A stretch of DNA of 64,000 bases. It comes from Melanopsichium pennsylvanicum. Taxonomy: Eukaryota; Basidiomycota; Ustilaginomycetes; Ustilaginales. The first letter of the stretch is position 1, and each line of letters opens with the position of its first letter. Shown here in pieces: positions 10,225 to 20,399 of this stretch. Under the pieces are notes generated by a model that had not been told where the DNA came from, made no database searches, and was given only the letters and a program-made list of their open reading frames with translations. The translations under genes and the position numbers were made by a program. Where the stretch lies: positions 558,001 through 622,000 of the forward strand of contig OAPG01000014.1 in assembly GCA_900208305.1 (NCBI GenBank). The letters are read 5' to 3'.

Positions 10225-12534
10225 ATGGCTCAATCTTCAGCCACCAACATGGCTAATTCCACAGGCGATTCGGCCGCACTTACAGCCAGCAATTACACGG
10301 TCGACAAATCTCAGATCCCGAGGCCGTACAAATGCCCCCTCTGCTCGCGTGCCTTTTATCGTCTCGAACATCAAACACGACACATTCGTACCCACACGGG
10401 TGAAAAGCCCCACGTCTGCACGTATCCAGGATGCGAAAAGCGCTTCAGCAGGAGCGATGAGCTTACTCGTCATGTCCGCATTCACGCCAACCCAAAGAAG
10501 GGCGGTGCACACGCCGAAGACAAGAAGGCTTCGGCTCGCAAGTCGAACGGAAACTCCTCTGCTCATGCCTCCGCTCCTGCCATCGCTTCTGCTTCCACCA
10601 AATCCGGCCACGTCAACAACAGAACCCTCCGATGGCAGCTTGGTGACGAAGAAGGCGATGATAGCGATTCGGATCGTGACCTCCGACACGCCGCTCGAAC
10701 TGCTCGAAACGGTGAAATGTCGACTCTGGCCATGCTTGCCAGCGACGAGCTTCACGAGCTCCAGCGCGCCGAGCGGGAAGGTCGTCGCTCTGGTCCCTCC
10801 CACGCCTACCACACGCACCACCCCTCCGATCCCTACGGAGAACGTAACCAGCCTCACGCATCTAGCAGCTACCCGTATCCTCCCCCTGCCGCTGCTTACA
10901 CGGAAACGACGCCTCCAGGCTGCTCGCACGAGGACTGCCACCGCAAATACAACGATCGAATCGCTTCCGCCATTCTCGCACGACCTACGTCCAACCGATA
11001 CGCAGCCGAGTGCGGCTACTCTTCGCGCCCTTCGCACGCCGCTTACAATGGCAGCCACCCGCCTCCGAGCCTCTATCGCTACTACCAACACGGTTCGCAT
11101 CACGGCGCCGGAGGCTGGGCTTCCACTTCCTCGAGTGTTCCTAGCAGCGTCGAACACTCGCCTCGTTTTTCGCCCGACGACCATTTGCACGCTGACGATT
11201 ATGCTTCCGAATCCGAGCATACCACTTCCTTGCATGATGATGGCAAGCCTCCGCGTCTTGCCCTCGCAGCTCCTGCAGTCGCTCCTCACTCATCCCACAG
11301 CCACTCTCACTGGACTCCCAGCAGCAGTCCTGTGCTCGGCCCTCTCCGTAATATGAGCTTGCTCGGCGGCAACACTGTGCCCAATAGCCCTTACACCTCG
11401 CGCCCCGCTTCTCCTGTGCATCAATCGCGCCTCGCTCATGGACACTCGCCGCCGCACCTCCATCACACGCACGAAGGTCCCGCTCATCAGTCCGGAATGG
11501 GCCACCACGGCTCGCACCGACACCGATCGCATCCCTACATGGAGTCTTCGGCTCGTTCCCGATCGCATCACCACCTTTCTTCGCTCGGCATGGCTCCCGT
11601 TCAGCCCATCATCCCTCCCAGCACCGAGCGGAGCACTGCTGCCGTCGAGCTCGACGCGCACGCAAGCGGCTCTGCATCCACTTCCGCTTCCACTTCACCC
11701 GCGCATCCTTCGCATATGCCACCCAAGCTCTCCCGCAGTCACAGCTTTGGTTCGCGAAGCAAAGGCATCCCTTCGCTCAACTCGAGCGCGAGTCTGTCCG
11801 CCTACCACTTGACTCCTGCGCATCCTGAAGCAGATCGCGGTGCGCGTCGTACCAGAATTGAGGATATTCTCGATGGCGGCGTTGCAAGTCTCAAGCCGCA
11901 TTCCTCTTCTCGCTCTTCTTACCCTCACCTTGTGGCGGATCCCAGTTCGAGGACTCTGCCACCTCCGTTCCCAGCGAGTAGCGCTTCGCATCGGGATGTT
12001 AATCACAATGCTCTTCCGGGACACCATTACGCACACGCAAACAACTACCACCCTTACGGTGATCACAAGAAGAACGCGCGTTCCAGTTCACGTTCTGCTC
12101 CTGCTTCCAGGTCTGGCTCGCCCCACGGATCTCCGACCTTGCACCCATTGCAAGGTCTGCCTGTTCTCTCGTCCCGCTCGCACTCGCACTCGCACTCGCG
12201 CCAGAGTTCAATTGGAAACAGCTTTGCTACCAGCAACGGTCTGGCTAGCAGCGAGTCCAGCCCGACGAGTGTCTACTCTCAGATCCCCATGAGCGCAAGC
12301 AACTCGCCGGCTGGCATGGGGCCTCATGCAAGCAGCAGTGGAGGAAGGAAGAAGGCTCTGTTTGGAATGACCCCTATTCACTCTGCGCAGAGGGAATCGC
12401 ACGGTACCACCCTTCCCTCGCTTGGCCAGGCTCTCAGCAGGGAGGCCTCGCCGATCAGTATGGTGCTTCCTCCCCCGATGAAGAGGATCCATTCAGAAGA
12501 CGTTGCTCCCGAGGTTGACATGTCTCCCGCCTAA
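10225..12534 (+). CDS. MIG1: Mig1/CreA-type C2H2 carbon-catabolite repressor
   Basis: A single-exon frame of 769 residues from the first ATG at 10225. Two adjacent C2H2 fingers near residues 35-90 read [21 protein letters not shown] and [21 protein letters not shown]. The contact helices RLEHQTRH and RSDELTRH are those of the Mig1/CreA family. Such proteins bind GC-rich boxes in promoters of genes for alternative carbon use and repress them when glucose is present. The rest is low-complexity Ser/His/Pro-rich text, with [12 protein letters not shown] and [15 protein letters not shown] segments that could be kinase targets. The large open frames on the other strand and in frame +2 are composition shadows. 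The symbol refers to the family, not proven orthology. Confidence 0.9.
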   Translation: MAQSSATNMANSTGDSAALTASNYTVDKSQIPRPYKCPLCSRAFYRLEHQTRHIRTHTGEKPHVCTYPGCEKRFSRSDELTRHVRIHANPKKGGAHAEDKKASARKSNGNSSAHASAPAIASASTKSGHVNNRTLRWQLGDEEGDDSDSDRDLRHAARTARNGEMSTLAMLASDELHELQRAEREGRRSGPSHAYHTHHPSDPYGERNQPHASSSYPYPPPAAAYTETTPPGCSHEDCHRKYNDRIASAILARPTSNRYAAECGYSSRPSHAAYNGSHPPPSLYRYYQHGSHHGAGGWASTSSSVPSSVEHSPRFSPDDHLHADDYASESEHTTSLHDDGKPPRLALAAPAVAPHSSHSHSHWTPSSSPVLGPLRNMSLLGGNTVPNSPYTSRPASPVHQSRLAHGHSPPHLHHTHEGPAHQSGMGHHGSHRHRSHPYMESSARSRSHHHLSSLGMAPVQPIIPPSTERSTAAVELDAHASGSASTSASTSPAHPSHMPPKLSRSHSFGSRSKGIPSLNSSASLSAYHLTPAHPEADRGARRTRIEDILDGGVASLKPHSSSRSSYPHLVADPSSRTLPPPFPASSASHRDVNHNALPGHHYAHANNYHPYGDHKKNARSSSRSAPASRSGSPHGSPTLHPLQGLPVLSSRSHSHSHSRQSSIGNSFATSNGLASSESSPTSVYSQIPMSASNSPAGMGPHASSSGGRKKALFGMTPIHSAQRESHGTTLPSLGQALSREASPISMVLPPPMKRIHSEDVAPEVDMSPA

Positions 12535-13109
12535 GAGGAGAAAGGAGAAGCATCTCTTCTTGTTCCATTTCAGTCACGCACATGCACTCACACCACTTTT
12601 TTCCCATCCAAGTCCAAGTTCCGGTTCCACTCGCAAAGTCGTTGCATAAGGTTGTCTCGTCACCCTTCATTCCCCCATCCCATAGATGTCGTCGTTTTTT
12701 TTTTGGGGGTTTTTTTTAGTTGCATGATCGATCGCTGTTTTGATGCGTTTAATCTAAGCTGTCTCTGCTCTTCCGTTTTGCTGTGTTAGTTCGTTTTGTG
12801 TGGAGGGGAATGTCTGCTGGTGTATGCTGAGAGGGCTGTCGAGCGGAAGGTTGGGCACGTTTGGGTCTAGATTGACGAGGGTCTCACCGAGGCAACGACT
12901 TTGATTTTGGGTGAGTGGACTGGGGAATGCATGCTGAGGGAGGAAGAGCAGTGGCGAGGGAAGAATGAATAAAGGATGAGGTTTGTTGAATTTGCAACAT
13001 GTCTAGGAGGCAAAGGATAACATTTTTTTACAAAATCTCTTCCAAGCACTTGTGAAAAAAGGAGGTTTGCCCCTTTTCTTTTTTGTTTTGTGTACTTTCT
13101 TTTTTTTGT
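12535..13109. other. Convergent intergenic region (MIG1-type / eIF3j)
   Basis: Contains the 3' ends of two converging genes. T runs near 12696-12718 and poly(A)-like context suggest 3' UTR and polyadenylation signals. No gene seen. Confidence 0.5.
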
Positions 13110-14134
13110 TTACATAAAGTCAAGATCATCATCCAAAGCCTCATCACCATACGCTTTGGTATCAATGACATTCTTTGCACTTGCAGTTCCCACTGTCTTC
13201 GGTTTGACTACTGCGGTCTTGAGCTTGTTACCACCCGTCTTTTTGGCTTCCTTTTCAGCCTTGACTTTTTCCTCGGCATAGGTTTTGAGCATAGTACTGG
13301 TCTTACGAATGTCAACATCGCGAAGGGTAGATGAAATTTGTTTGAAGAAAAAGGGGACAAAATGCTTTTCGAAACCGGTTTGTGTTGATTTTTTCTTGAT
13401 CAATTCAGTGAAAATGTCGGTGGCAAACGATTCCCAGTCTTCCTTCGAGGTCGGGTTGGCACTCTTCAACTTATTCAAACCATCTATACGAAGGAGAGAG
13501 ATCATGTTCCAGAGTGTGCCGGTAAGACAGAGAAGTTTATGTGTTAGTATACCCACAATCGTTCAGCGAGAGGGCAAAAAGTGATGTGAGTGAGCAACAT
13601 GGAATAAAGGCTGAGACTCACCATCGCCGATCTTGGTGATACCGAACAGGTTGGCAGCATTCTCAACATCACTCTTGAGTTGAGCCTCCCTCTCCATCCT
13701 CTTTTTCGCTATCGGATCCTCAAATAGATCCTCCTCTTCATCATCATCATCTTCTTCAAGACCCTGTTCTCGACGCAATCTCTCCTCTTCTTCCTTTTCG
13801 GCAATCTTTTGTTTTACCGACTTTTTCTTGCGTGGAGGCAAAACAGTTGCAGTCTTGGGTGCCTCGGGTTCGGAATCCTCCTCCTCCCAATCGTCCTTGA
13901 CTTCATCTTCCACATCTTCATCGTCAAACTTCTTACGACCGGCTTGAGTGAGTTTTGGAACGGGAGCAATCGGCTGCTGCGGCTCGTCGTCGTTTTCTAC
14001 AAGTCACAAGTCACATCCAAACAGCAAGACAACCAAGTAATCTTTGGTCAGTCAATGGTGCAACATCAAGGGCTTGCGATGATGAAATCGAGTTGATAGG
14101 AGTTGTAAAAGTGCCACTTACCCCAGTCGCTCAT
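13110..14134 (-). CDS. HCR1: Translation initiation factor eIF3 subunit j (Hcr1)
   Basis: Three exons on the minus strand: 14134-14122, 13996-13622 and 13493-13110, with GT...AG introns of 125 and 128 nt. The first coding exon is only 13 nt (MSDW plus one base). The spliced protein starts MSDWENDDEP and has the acidic and basic N-terminal half (EDDDDEEEDLFEDPIAKKRM). It continues as the helical core NPTSKEDWESFATDIFTELIKK and ends DDLDFM, the hallmark of eIF3j/Hcr1. The protein helps 40S subunits bind eIF3 and the mRNA, and acts in ribosome recycling and 20S rRNA processing. Length (about 256 aa) fits the family. The exon junctions keep the frame. Confidence 0.92.
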
Positions 14135-14526
14135 CTTGAAAGCTTGTTGTGCGAGTGTGTGAGTGTTCAAATGGATGGGTACAGAGATGGTTGATAATGG
14201 TAAAGTGTATAAAGGTTGCATCAGAGTGGGAATTTCTTCTGGCTTCGATAGATTGTGCGCTGCGCTCAACTGCAAAGTTGAATCAAATATAATTTATGCG
14301 GTACAGTAAAACCGACCCATTTCTCTCGATTGTGCCATCTGTCAAACGCTTTTCTGCGCACACTTCCTTCTAGCCAAATTCGTCAATCTTACACACCCGA
14401 TCTCAAATCGGCGATCAGCACACATCTCAGTCACTGCTCTCCTCGCTCCACACGGCTTGACCTAGACTAGTATAGAGGGCGGACGTACAAATACAACATG
14501 TTCTGTCAGGAGAGATGGATGTGTCT

Positions 14527-14561
14527 GTATATATATATGTATATATATATGTGTGTGTGTG
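14527..14561. repeat. (TA)n(TG)n microsatellite
   Basis: Alternating TA then TG dinucleotides, just beyond the 3' end of the histidine kinase gene. Confidence 0.9.
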
Positions 14562-14610
14562 CTCCCAAGCGAGCGATGCCCCAATGATATCTAGCGAACC
14601 CAGCCTCGAT

Positions 14611-16821
14611 CTAATCGTGTACATTCCCCTCGGCCTCTGCAGTCATCTCCTCATACGTCTTCTTCCATTCGGCCAAATCCGCTCTGAGCTGTCTCATCTG
14701 GAGCGGTTTGGTGAACCAAGCATCCATTCCGCACTCCAAACCTCTCTGCTGATGGAATTTATCGCTTAATGCTGTGACGGCAACGATCCTGAACTTCCTC
14801 TTCTCCTTCTCCTTGTCCGCGTCCCCAAACTCTTCTTCAATATGCTTGCGCATGTTTTGACACGCTTCGAAACCCATCATTCTGGGCATATTTATATCCA
14901 GCAACGTCACCGCAGGAAGATGCTCCTTGAACTGCTCCACGGCTTCCACGCCATCCGCGGCTTCGTGAAAAGGGATCTTGGCTTGGCGAAGCATGGTTGT
15001 CAGAATGCGCATGTTGAGCGGGTTGTCCTCACAACAGAGCACGCTGAATTTGGGCACCTTTGCGGTTTTGCAGGGCTGTGAATGAACAGACGAGTCGGCG
15101 GTGGCAAGCGATGGACTGGCGGATGGAGGTGTCGGTGGTGGAAGAATGCGTGGTTTCGGATGGGGCGCCCGAAGGACTTCGTCCATGGCATCTGGACTTA
15201 CTACCAGATCCGCCAACTTCTCGCCAGAGGGAGTCGACGAGCCATGCTGTCGGTTCTCCTTCTCTAGATCGCCAACATCGGACATTCTGACCGGGCAAAG
15301 GTCCTTTTCCTCCTCCTTCTTCTTCGCATCTCCAGACTTGGCCGCATCTTTGATAAGCTCGGCCACAGGCTTACCTGATTTCTCGGAAGCGACCTCGCCC
15401 GGCTTGTCCGAGTTCGGTGGCGCTGTATAACCCAAATGACCATGCTCCTTCCTGACTGTCTCGTTCGCGCTCCGTGTATCTTGATCTCCCTCCTGCTCAG
15501 CCAAGCGCAACAAGTTCGCGAAGCATCTCGGCCCGAAGGGTTTTCTTGTCACAAATGTCGGTCTCCTGCTTCTGTTCTTGAACGCCGCATACTCTATCCC
15601 TTGATCTTCGTGCGCTTGCAGTACGCCAATCTTGACCCCTGTCTTGGTCTTGGCCAAAATCGCCTCGATGCCACCTTCGACCTCCATACACACCTCTTCG
15701 GGGAGCAGCAAAAAGTCGGCATCCTCGATATGCGAGGTGCAGTACAGATTGCCGAACGTAGCAAGCTGTGCAGAGATAATTTGGGCCAAGCGTTGGAGAC
15801 CGGGCCCTTCAAAGCCGTACAAATAGATGAGCTGATCGTTTTGGGAAGCCGGCGCGGGAGTGATGGAACGGTCCGGAAGGCTTCGGACCGGAATCCTGAC
15901 GGTTACGATGGTACCGCGACCTTTGTCCGAGGAGACGTGCATTGCGCCACCCATACGGCGAACGATGGCGGAACACAAAGTGACCGAGAGACCAGCACCG
16001 GCCTTGAAGTTGTCAGCTTTGACAAAAGGTTCGAAGAGACGATGGGAGAGGAAGTGCTCGGTCATCCCTTCGCCTGAATCTTCTACCACAAGATCGACAA
16101 AGTTTTGATCCGCATGTAAGGTTGAAGTGAAGGGCATGTCTTGTTCGAAGGCGGGCGAGGTGGCTATGGCTGGGGAAAGAGACACTTCGACGTAGCCTTC
16201 AGTTGTGAAGCGAAGAGCATTGGAGATGAGTTTGTTTGCGAGCTGTTTAACCAGTTTGGTGGAAACTACAGTCTTCCAGCCACGAAGACTTGTATCTGTC
16301 TGAAGGATGAGTTCTGGTGGTGGAGGGAGTCTTGCATCGTCGCCGTCTTCTGCGCGAATTTGGCGCACCTGCGCGTTCCAAGCTTCAGCTGCGACGGTGT
16401 CCAAGAGATCGCCGAGGTCGACAGGTTCTTCAGGGAAAACCTCGTGATCCTCCTCAGCCTCTCTTGCGTTGATGGTTTCGGCTGCAAAGTCTCTAAAGTC
16501 GTCGAGCACGTTCTGTAGCCTCTCACCGAGACCGGCAAGCGAATCCATCTTGATGAGAAGCGAGTTTCGCGCGTCTTTATCCTGTATGGGTGCATCGCGG
16601 ATCTGTGAGCGAATTTCGTCGACGAGACCAAGTAGACCATGTACGGGGGTGCGGAGCTCATGCTGGACTTGTTGTATGAGTTGAATGTGAGCTTGGTCGA
16701 CGGCGGCTGACATGGTGTGCATGGAGACTTGTTCGCCAACTTCGCCATGAGAGTGCTTGAGTGCGGCTTGGGATGGGTCGTTGAGACGCTGTGAGAAGGG
16801 CGCCCTCTGGACCGTAGCCAT
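14611..16821 (-). CDS. Soluble hybrid histidine kinase (HisKA-HATPase-REC)
   Basis: A single-exon frame, 736 residues from the ATG at 16821 (an in-frame ATG at 16872 would add 17). The dimerisation/phosphoacceptor box VQHELRTPVHGLLG has the histidine at about residue 54. The ATPase domain follows, with N-box NKLISNALRFTTEG, G1-like VEDSGEGM and the GAGLSV/GRGTIVTV region. After a charged linker, the C-terminal receiver domain carries VLCCEDNPLN (acidic pocket), LLDINMPRM (phosphoacceptor Asp) and the lysine of FTKPLQ. The expected role is phosphorelay via Ypd1 to response regulators in stress signalling. No membrane segment, PAS or GAF domain is seen, so the input is unknown. Which fungal histidine kinase class it belongs to is uncertain. 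Confidence 0.9.
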   Translation of the reverse strand: MATVQRAPFSQRLNDPSQAALKHSHGEVGEQVSMHTMSAAVDQAHIQLIQQVQHELRTPVHGLLGLVDEIRSQIRDAPIQDKDARNSLLIKMDSLAGLGERLQNVLDDFRDFAAETINAREAEEDHEVFPEEPVDLGDLLDTVAAEAWNAQVRQIRAEDGDDARLPPPPELILQTDTSLRGWKTVVSTKLVKQLANKLISNALRFTTEGYVEVSLSPAIATSPAFEQDMPFTSTLHADQNFVDLVVEDSGEGMTEHFLSHRLFEPFVKADNFKAGAGLSVTLCSAIVRRMGGAMHVSSDKGRGTIVTVRIPVRSLPDRSITPAPASQNDQLIYLYGFEGPGLQRLAQIISAQLATFGNLYCTSHIEDADFLLLPEEVCMEVEGGIEAILAKTKTGVKIGVLQAHEDQGIEYAAFKNRSRRPTFVTRKPFGPRCFANLLRLAEQEGDQDTRSANETVRKEHGHLGYTAPPNSDKPGEVASEKSGKPVAELIKDAAKSGDAKKKEEEKDLCPVRMSDVGDLEKENRQHGSSTPSGEKLADLVVSPDAMDEVLRAPHPKPRILPPPTPPSASPSLATADSSVHSQPCKTAKVPKFSVLCCEDNPLNMRILTTMLRQAKIPFHEAADGVEAVEQFKEHLPAVTLLDINMPRMMGFEACQNMRKHIEEEFGDADKEKEKRKFRIVAVTALSDKFHQQRGLECGMDAWFTKPLQMRQLRADLAEWKKTYEEMTAEAEGNVHD

Positions 16822-17732
16822 GCTCAACGTTAAGTTTGCAGTGATGAAATTGTGTCGAAGCTTATAATGCACTGTTTGGCATCGTAGGCATCATAGATTC
16901 TAAGTCTATGCGGAAAGATGATAGATTGATAAGGAACCAATATCCTGACGGAATGAGAGAGACGTAATTCAAGGCAGAATAGAGTGTGGATGTGTAGGAA
17001 TGAGTATTTTGATAGGGAGATTGGCCGTCGACCATATTTCGCATTGAATCAAATCACTTAAAGCGAGCATCAGGGTACGAACGCCTAGAACAGAGGCTGT
17101 CGATCCAGTCAGTCTCCGTCCGACTTTTGGCTCGAAAGTTTTGCCAAGGCATGCATGCATATCAAAAGCCATTCCAAAAAGAGACGGAAATCATATCGTG
17201 TATGAGTCTACAGTATTTTAGGCCTAGACTCTTGTTAACATAACAATCGGTGATTTTGCGATTCTGTGATTGCTCCTCACTCGAATCGAGTCGCAAGCAT
17301 GTGATTGCAACTGTACCAGATGTGTGGATTGGCATCCATTCACGTGATTGCTTGAGCCTTGCGTGTCAGCTGTTTCGGCGACGGTACAACACGGTAATAG
17401 CTAGCCAGCTGATCAAGAGGTCAGACGAATTTGTACTGTAATTGGCTGTAATTTTAATTGACTGTACAGCTGACGGTGGAAGCATACGTATCATGATGCG
17501 GTTGCAGATCAAATCGGGCTTAGTTACTGTGCTAGTATAACAGCCGCGTAGTGACTGGATAGATCAAGATGTTACATCGTGTCGAGCAACAAAATTCCAT
17601 GCTCAGCTCAGCGTTTTCCACCCCTTTCAAAGGTGTGGAGTAAAAAGAAAAGGGTCCGTTCACACGCACAGGAAGCACACATACTTGGAGCACTCACATC
17701 ATACCCTCATACACAAGCACTCTTGGTACCGC
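16822..17732. promoter_or_regulatory. Divergent promoter region (histidine kinase / F-box gene)
   Basis: About 0.9 kb between two divergently transcribed genes. It must hold both promoters. I see no specific site I can name. Confidence 0.5.
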
Positions 17733-20258
17733 ATGTCTCTACAACACCACCGCGGTCGAAGGAGCAACAGCATCATGGAGCATGACAATACGGCACCGTC
17801 AATACAACCCCATACTGAGCATATGGCAGCGCTGGACGATGATGTTGTGCAACATGACTCTGAGCCTTCCACGCTGTTCGCAGCCCAGAGCGGTGCTCAA
17901 CCACCACTGGAATCATCCACCGAAACTGGCACATCACAGCGAGAAATCCCGGTAGACGATGAGCTCGAGCGTTTCCGCTCAGAGTGGAGGAAAGAGGTGA
18001 AGGCTAGAGGTCATGCAACTTACGCTCAACCATCGGCTGTACATACCTCAGCCACCGGAACCGCTTCTAACAGCGGCAACTCAGCGCAAGTGAAGCGCGC
18101 TACCGTACCGCAAGCGTCTTGGTCTAGGGCGCCGCAACAAACACAAGTGGAGTCAGACACAAGTACAGAAATCAATGGCTTGCAAGGCGAGGACCATGAA
18201 AATGAGATCGACGACCAACAAAACGTCTCGCTTCACGCAGACACCACATCCCTACCTTTTCCGGAAACAGAGATCTACGCTCCAGCCGCACTCAAGTACT
18301 CCAAAGGCGCACACAAGGTCTCTCGAGCTGCTGCGAAACAGCTAAAATCGCAAAACGACCCCTCTGCTCCTTCCTTGCCAAGTGAATACTATCCTCCCCC
18401 TCCTTCCTCCGAACAAATCGATGGCGAGCCGTCTTCCTCAGTCAGCTCAATTGCCAACGGCGTATTACATTCGCACCGGGATCGTATTCGAGCATCCGCC
18501 GCCCGTTCTTCCTTCTCCACCTCCCCATCTCGACCGCTCACTCCCAAACAGCCAATATTGACGGACTCGGAAGCATCTGGTTCCTCCTCCAACTCATCGC
18601 AAGCTCGTGCACCCCGAGTGATGGCTACACCCAATGCTCCGGCTCTCGCCAGCGAGATGACCCAGGTCGGCATGCGCAGTGCGGTGGAAACCTATGCCCA
18701 TGCCGTTGAAATGGAACGCAGTGGCCAGCTCGACAAGGCGCTTGCGTCCTACCGTCGTGCTTTCAAGCTCAACAGCAATGCGGATCGACTCTACCACCGC
18801 GCACACTTGCTCCTTACCGATCCAGCACTGGCCAACACGTCGACGCAGCAAAACGATGCACTATTAACGAGCCCGGCGATCGCAGATAAGGTGCGCAAGG
18901 CGTTAGACTTTGATGATCATCGATATGTGGCGATCAAGGAAAGACAGGCTAAGGAGGCTGAGGCTCAAGCTCGAGGCGAGGTGTATGATCGTGCAGAGGC
19001 AGAGATTACCGCATTAACATGGACTCAGACAGGAGAAAAATCGTCCAAGTTGGCTGAATCGCGACCAGACGAGCTAGCAAAGCTATTGGAGAATCTCTCA
19101 ATAGAAGGAGGCGGGGAGAGAGATTTTGGAATGGTGGCGTTTGAGCCTGAGGACGAGGAGAAGCAGATACCCATCACGCGCTTGCCGGACGAGATTTTGC
19201 TAAATATATTGAGGATGGTGATCGCGCCCAGAGGCAGGAGAGGGGCCAAGGTACTCAAGCCGAAGCCTACACCGGAAGAGCAGGCTGCTATGGAGGCTGC
19301 GACTGCCGCCTTGACGGGACGGAGCATTACAGCCAGCTCGGCCCAGATCGAAACTCAAAAGGTAACCAAGCCGAGCGCTACGGCTACAACCAACGGCAAG
19401 GCAGAAAATACTTCCATGGCCGCATCTGCCGGCAGAGACGCGGCAATCGCGCCTGCCGAAACCACAACCAGCACAAGCAAATCCCTAGAAAAAGAGAAAG
19501 CCTCAGATAACCCCGTCGCCATCGCCGCCACGCGCAAGCAACCGCTCGGAATTGGCATCGTTCTTGGCGGAGCCGACTGGCAGTCTCTTGAAATCCTTGG
19601 TCGGACATGTTGGAAGTTCCGCTTGCTCACTAAATCGCCATCCCTCTGGCGTGAGATCGTCCACGAGACCTACTACCCGCCCATTCTCGACCCTTCTCTC
19701 ACCACTTCTACGTTATACGAGCGCCATCACTCTGATTGGCGAACGGCCTTCATCAACCAGCCTCGAGTGCGTCTAAATGGCTGCTACATCGCTGCTTGCC
19801 ACTACGCTCGGCCAGGCTTGAGCGAAGATGCTTGGGTGCGAGTCATTCATGTCGTCGAATTCTACAGATCCATTCGGTTCTTGCCCGACGGGACGGCTTT
19901 GAGCTTGCTTACAACAGATACGCCGAATGAGACTGTTAGGAAGTTGGAGCCCGGATTGAAGGCCAAGGGTTTCTCAAAAGGAAGATGGGAGCTGTTCGAA
20001 CAAGGTTTAGAAGATGATGAAGAGGAAGGTAGGCCGAGGGGACCAAAGGTGGTACTGGAGGATTTGAGGGATAAGAGCATGCAAAAGTATGCATTCAGGA
20101 TGGTATTTGGGTTGAGAAGCACGACCAGAGGAAGGTGGAATAAGCTGGATCTATTGGAGTATTACAGCGTCAATCTGATCAATGGTGAGGTCCTGCCGCT
20201 GCCTCAGAAACATTCGAGGCCGTTCCATTTTTCAAGGGTCCTCGCCTATGGAGTGTAG
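17733..20258 (+). CDS. F-box protein of the Hrt3/Pof7/FBXO9 family
   Basis: A single exon of 841 residues from the ATG at 17733. The open frame extends slightly upstream but without an ATG. A disordered N-terminal third comes first. A TPR-like pair follows (AVETYAHAVEMERSGQLDKALASYRRAFKLNSNADRLYHRA), then the F-box (ITRLPDEILLNILRMV). Next is the family-specific C-terminal domain with LWREIVHETYYPP, RVRLNGCYIA, FYRSIRFLPDGTALSLLTT and a C-terminal HFSRVLAYGV. These proteins are substrate receptors of SCF ubiquitin ligases. An unusually long disordered insert separates the F-box from the C-terminal domain (about residues 510-610). Confidence 0.88.
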   Translation: MSLQHHRGRRSNSIMEHDNTAPSIQPHTEHMAALDDDVVQHDSEPSTLFAAQSGAQPPLESSTETGTSQREIPVDDELERFRSEWRKEVKARGHATYAQPSAVHTSATGTASNSGNSAQVKRATVPQASWSRAPQQTQVESDTSTEINGLQGEDHENEIDDQQNVSLHADTTSLPFPETEIYAPAALKYSKGAHKVSRAAAKQLKSQNDPSAPSLPSEYYPPPPSSEQIDGEPSSSVSSIANGVLHSHRDRIRASAARSSFSTSPSRPLTPKQPILTDSEASGSSSNSSQARAPRVMATPNAPALASEMTQVGMRSAVETYAHAVEMERSGQLDKALASYRRAFKLNSNADRLYHRAHLLLTDPALANTSTQQNDALLTSPAIADKVRKALDFDDHRYVAIKERQAKEAEAQARGEVYDRAEAEITALTWTQTGEKSSKLAESRPDELAKLLENLSIEGGGERDFGMVAFEPEDEEKQIPITRLPDEILLNILRMVIAPRGRRGAKVLKPKPTPEEQAAMEAATAALTGRSITASSAQIETQKVTKPSATATTNGKAENTSMAASAGRDAAIAPAETTTSTSKSLEKEKASDNPVAIAATRKQPLGIGIVLGGADWQSLEILGRTCWKFRLLTKSPSLWREIVHETYYPPILDPSLTTSTLYERHHSDWRTAFINQPRVRLNGCYIAACHYARPGLSEDAWVRVIHVVEFYRSIRFLPDGTALSLLTTDTPNETVRKLEPGLKAKGFSKGRWELFEQGLEDDEEEGRPRGPKVVLEDLRDKSMQKYAFRMVFGLRSTTRGRWNKLDLLEYYSVNLINGEVLPLPQKHSRPFHFSRVLAYGV

Positions 20259-20399
20259 AAAGGAACTCACACTCTTGCATCGAGTCAACGATCACCGACA
20301 CACACCGGCTCTTTCGGCGGCAAAAGATCTGGCGCAGTTTGCAATGCGTTTTAGGTATCGGTTTTTTAGATTCTCATGAGGCAGGTATCGACGAGAAAG

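Noticed and set aside
10237..11289. 350-codon antisense frame and a 335-codon +2 frame inside the Mig1-type gene
   Set aside because: They lie across a gene with unmistakable zinc fingers in another frame; the texts are low-complexity and typical of GC-rich codon-bias shadows.
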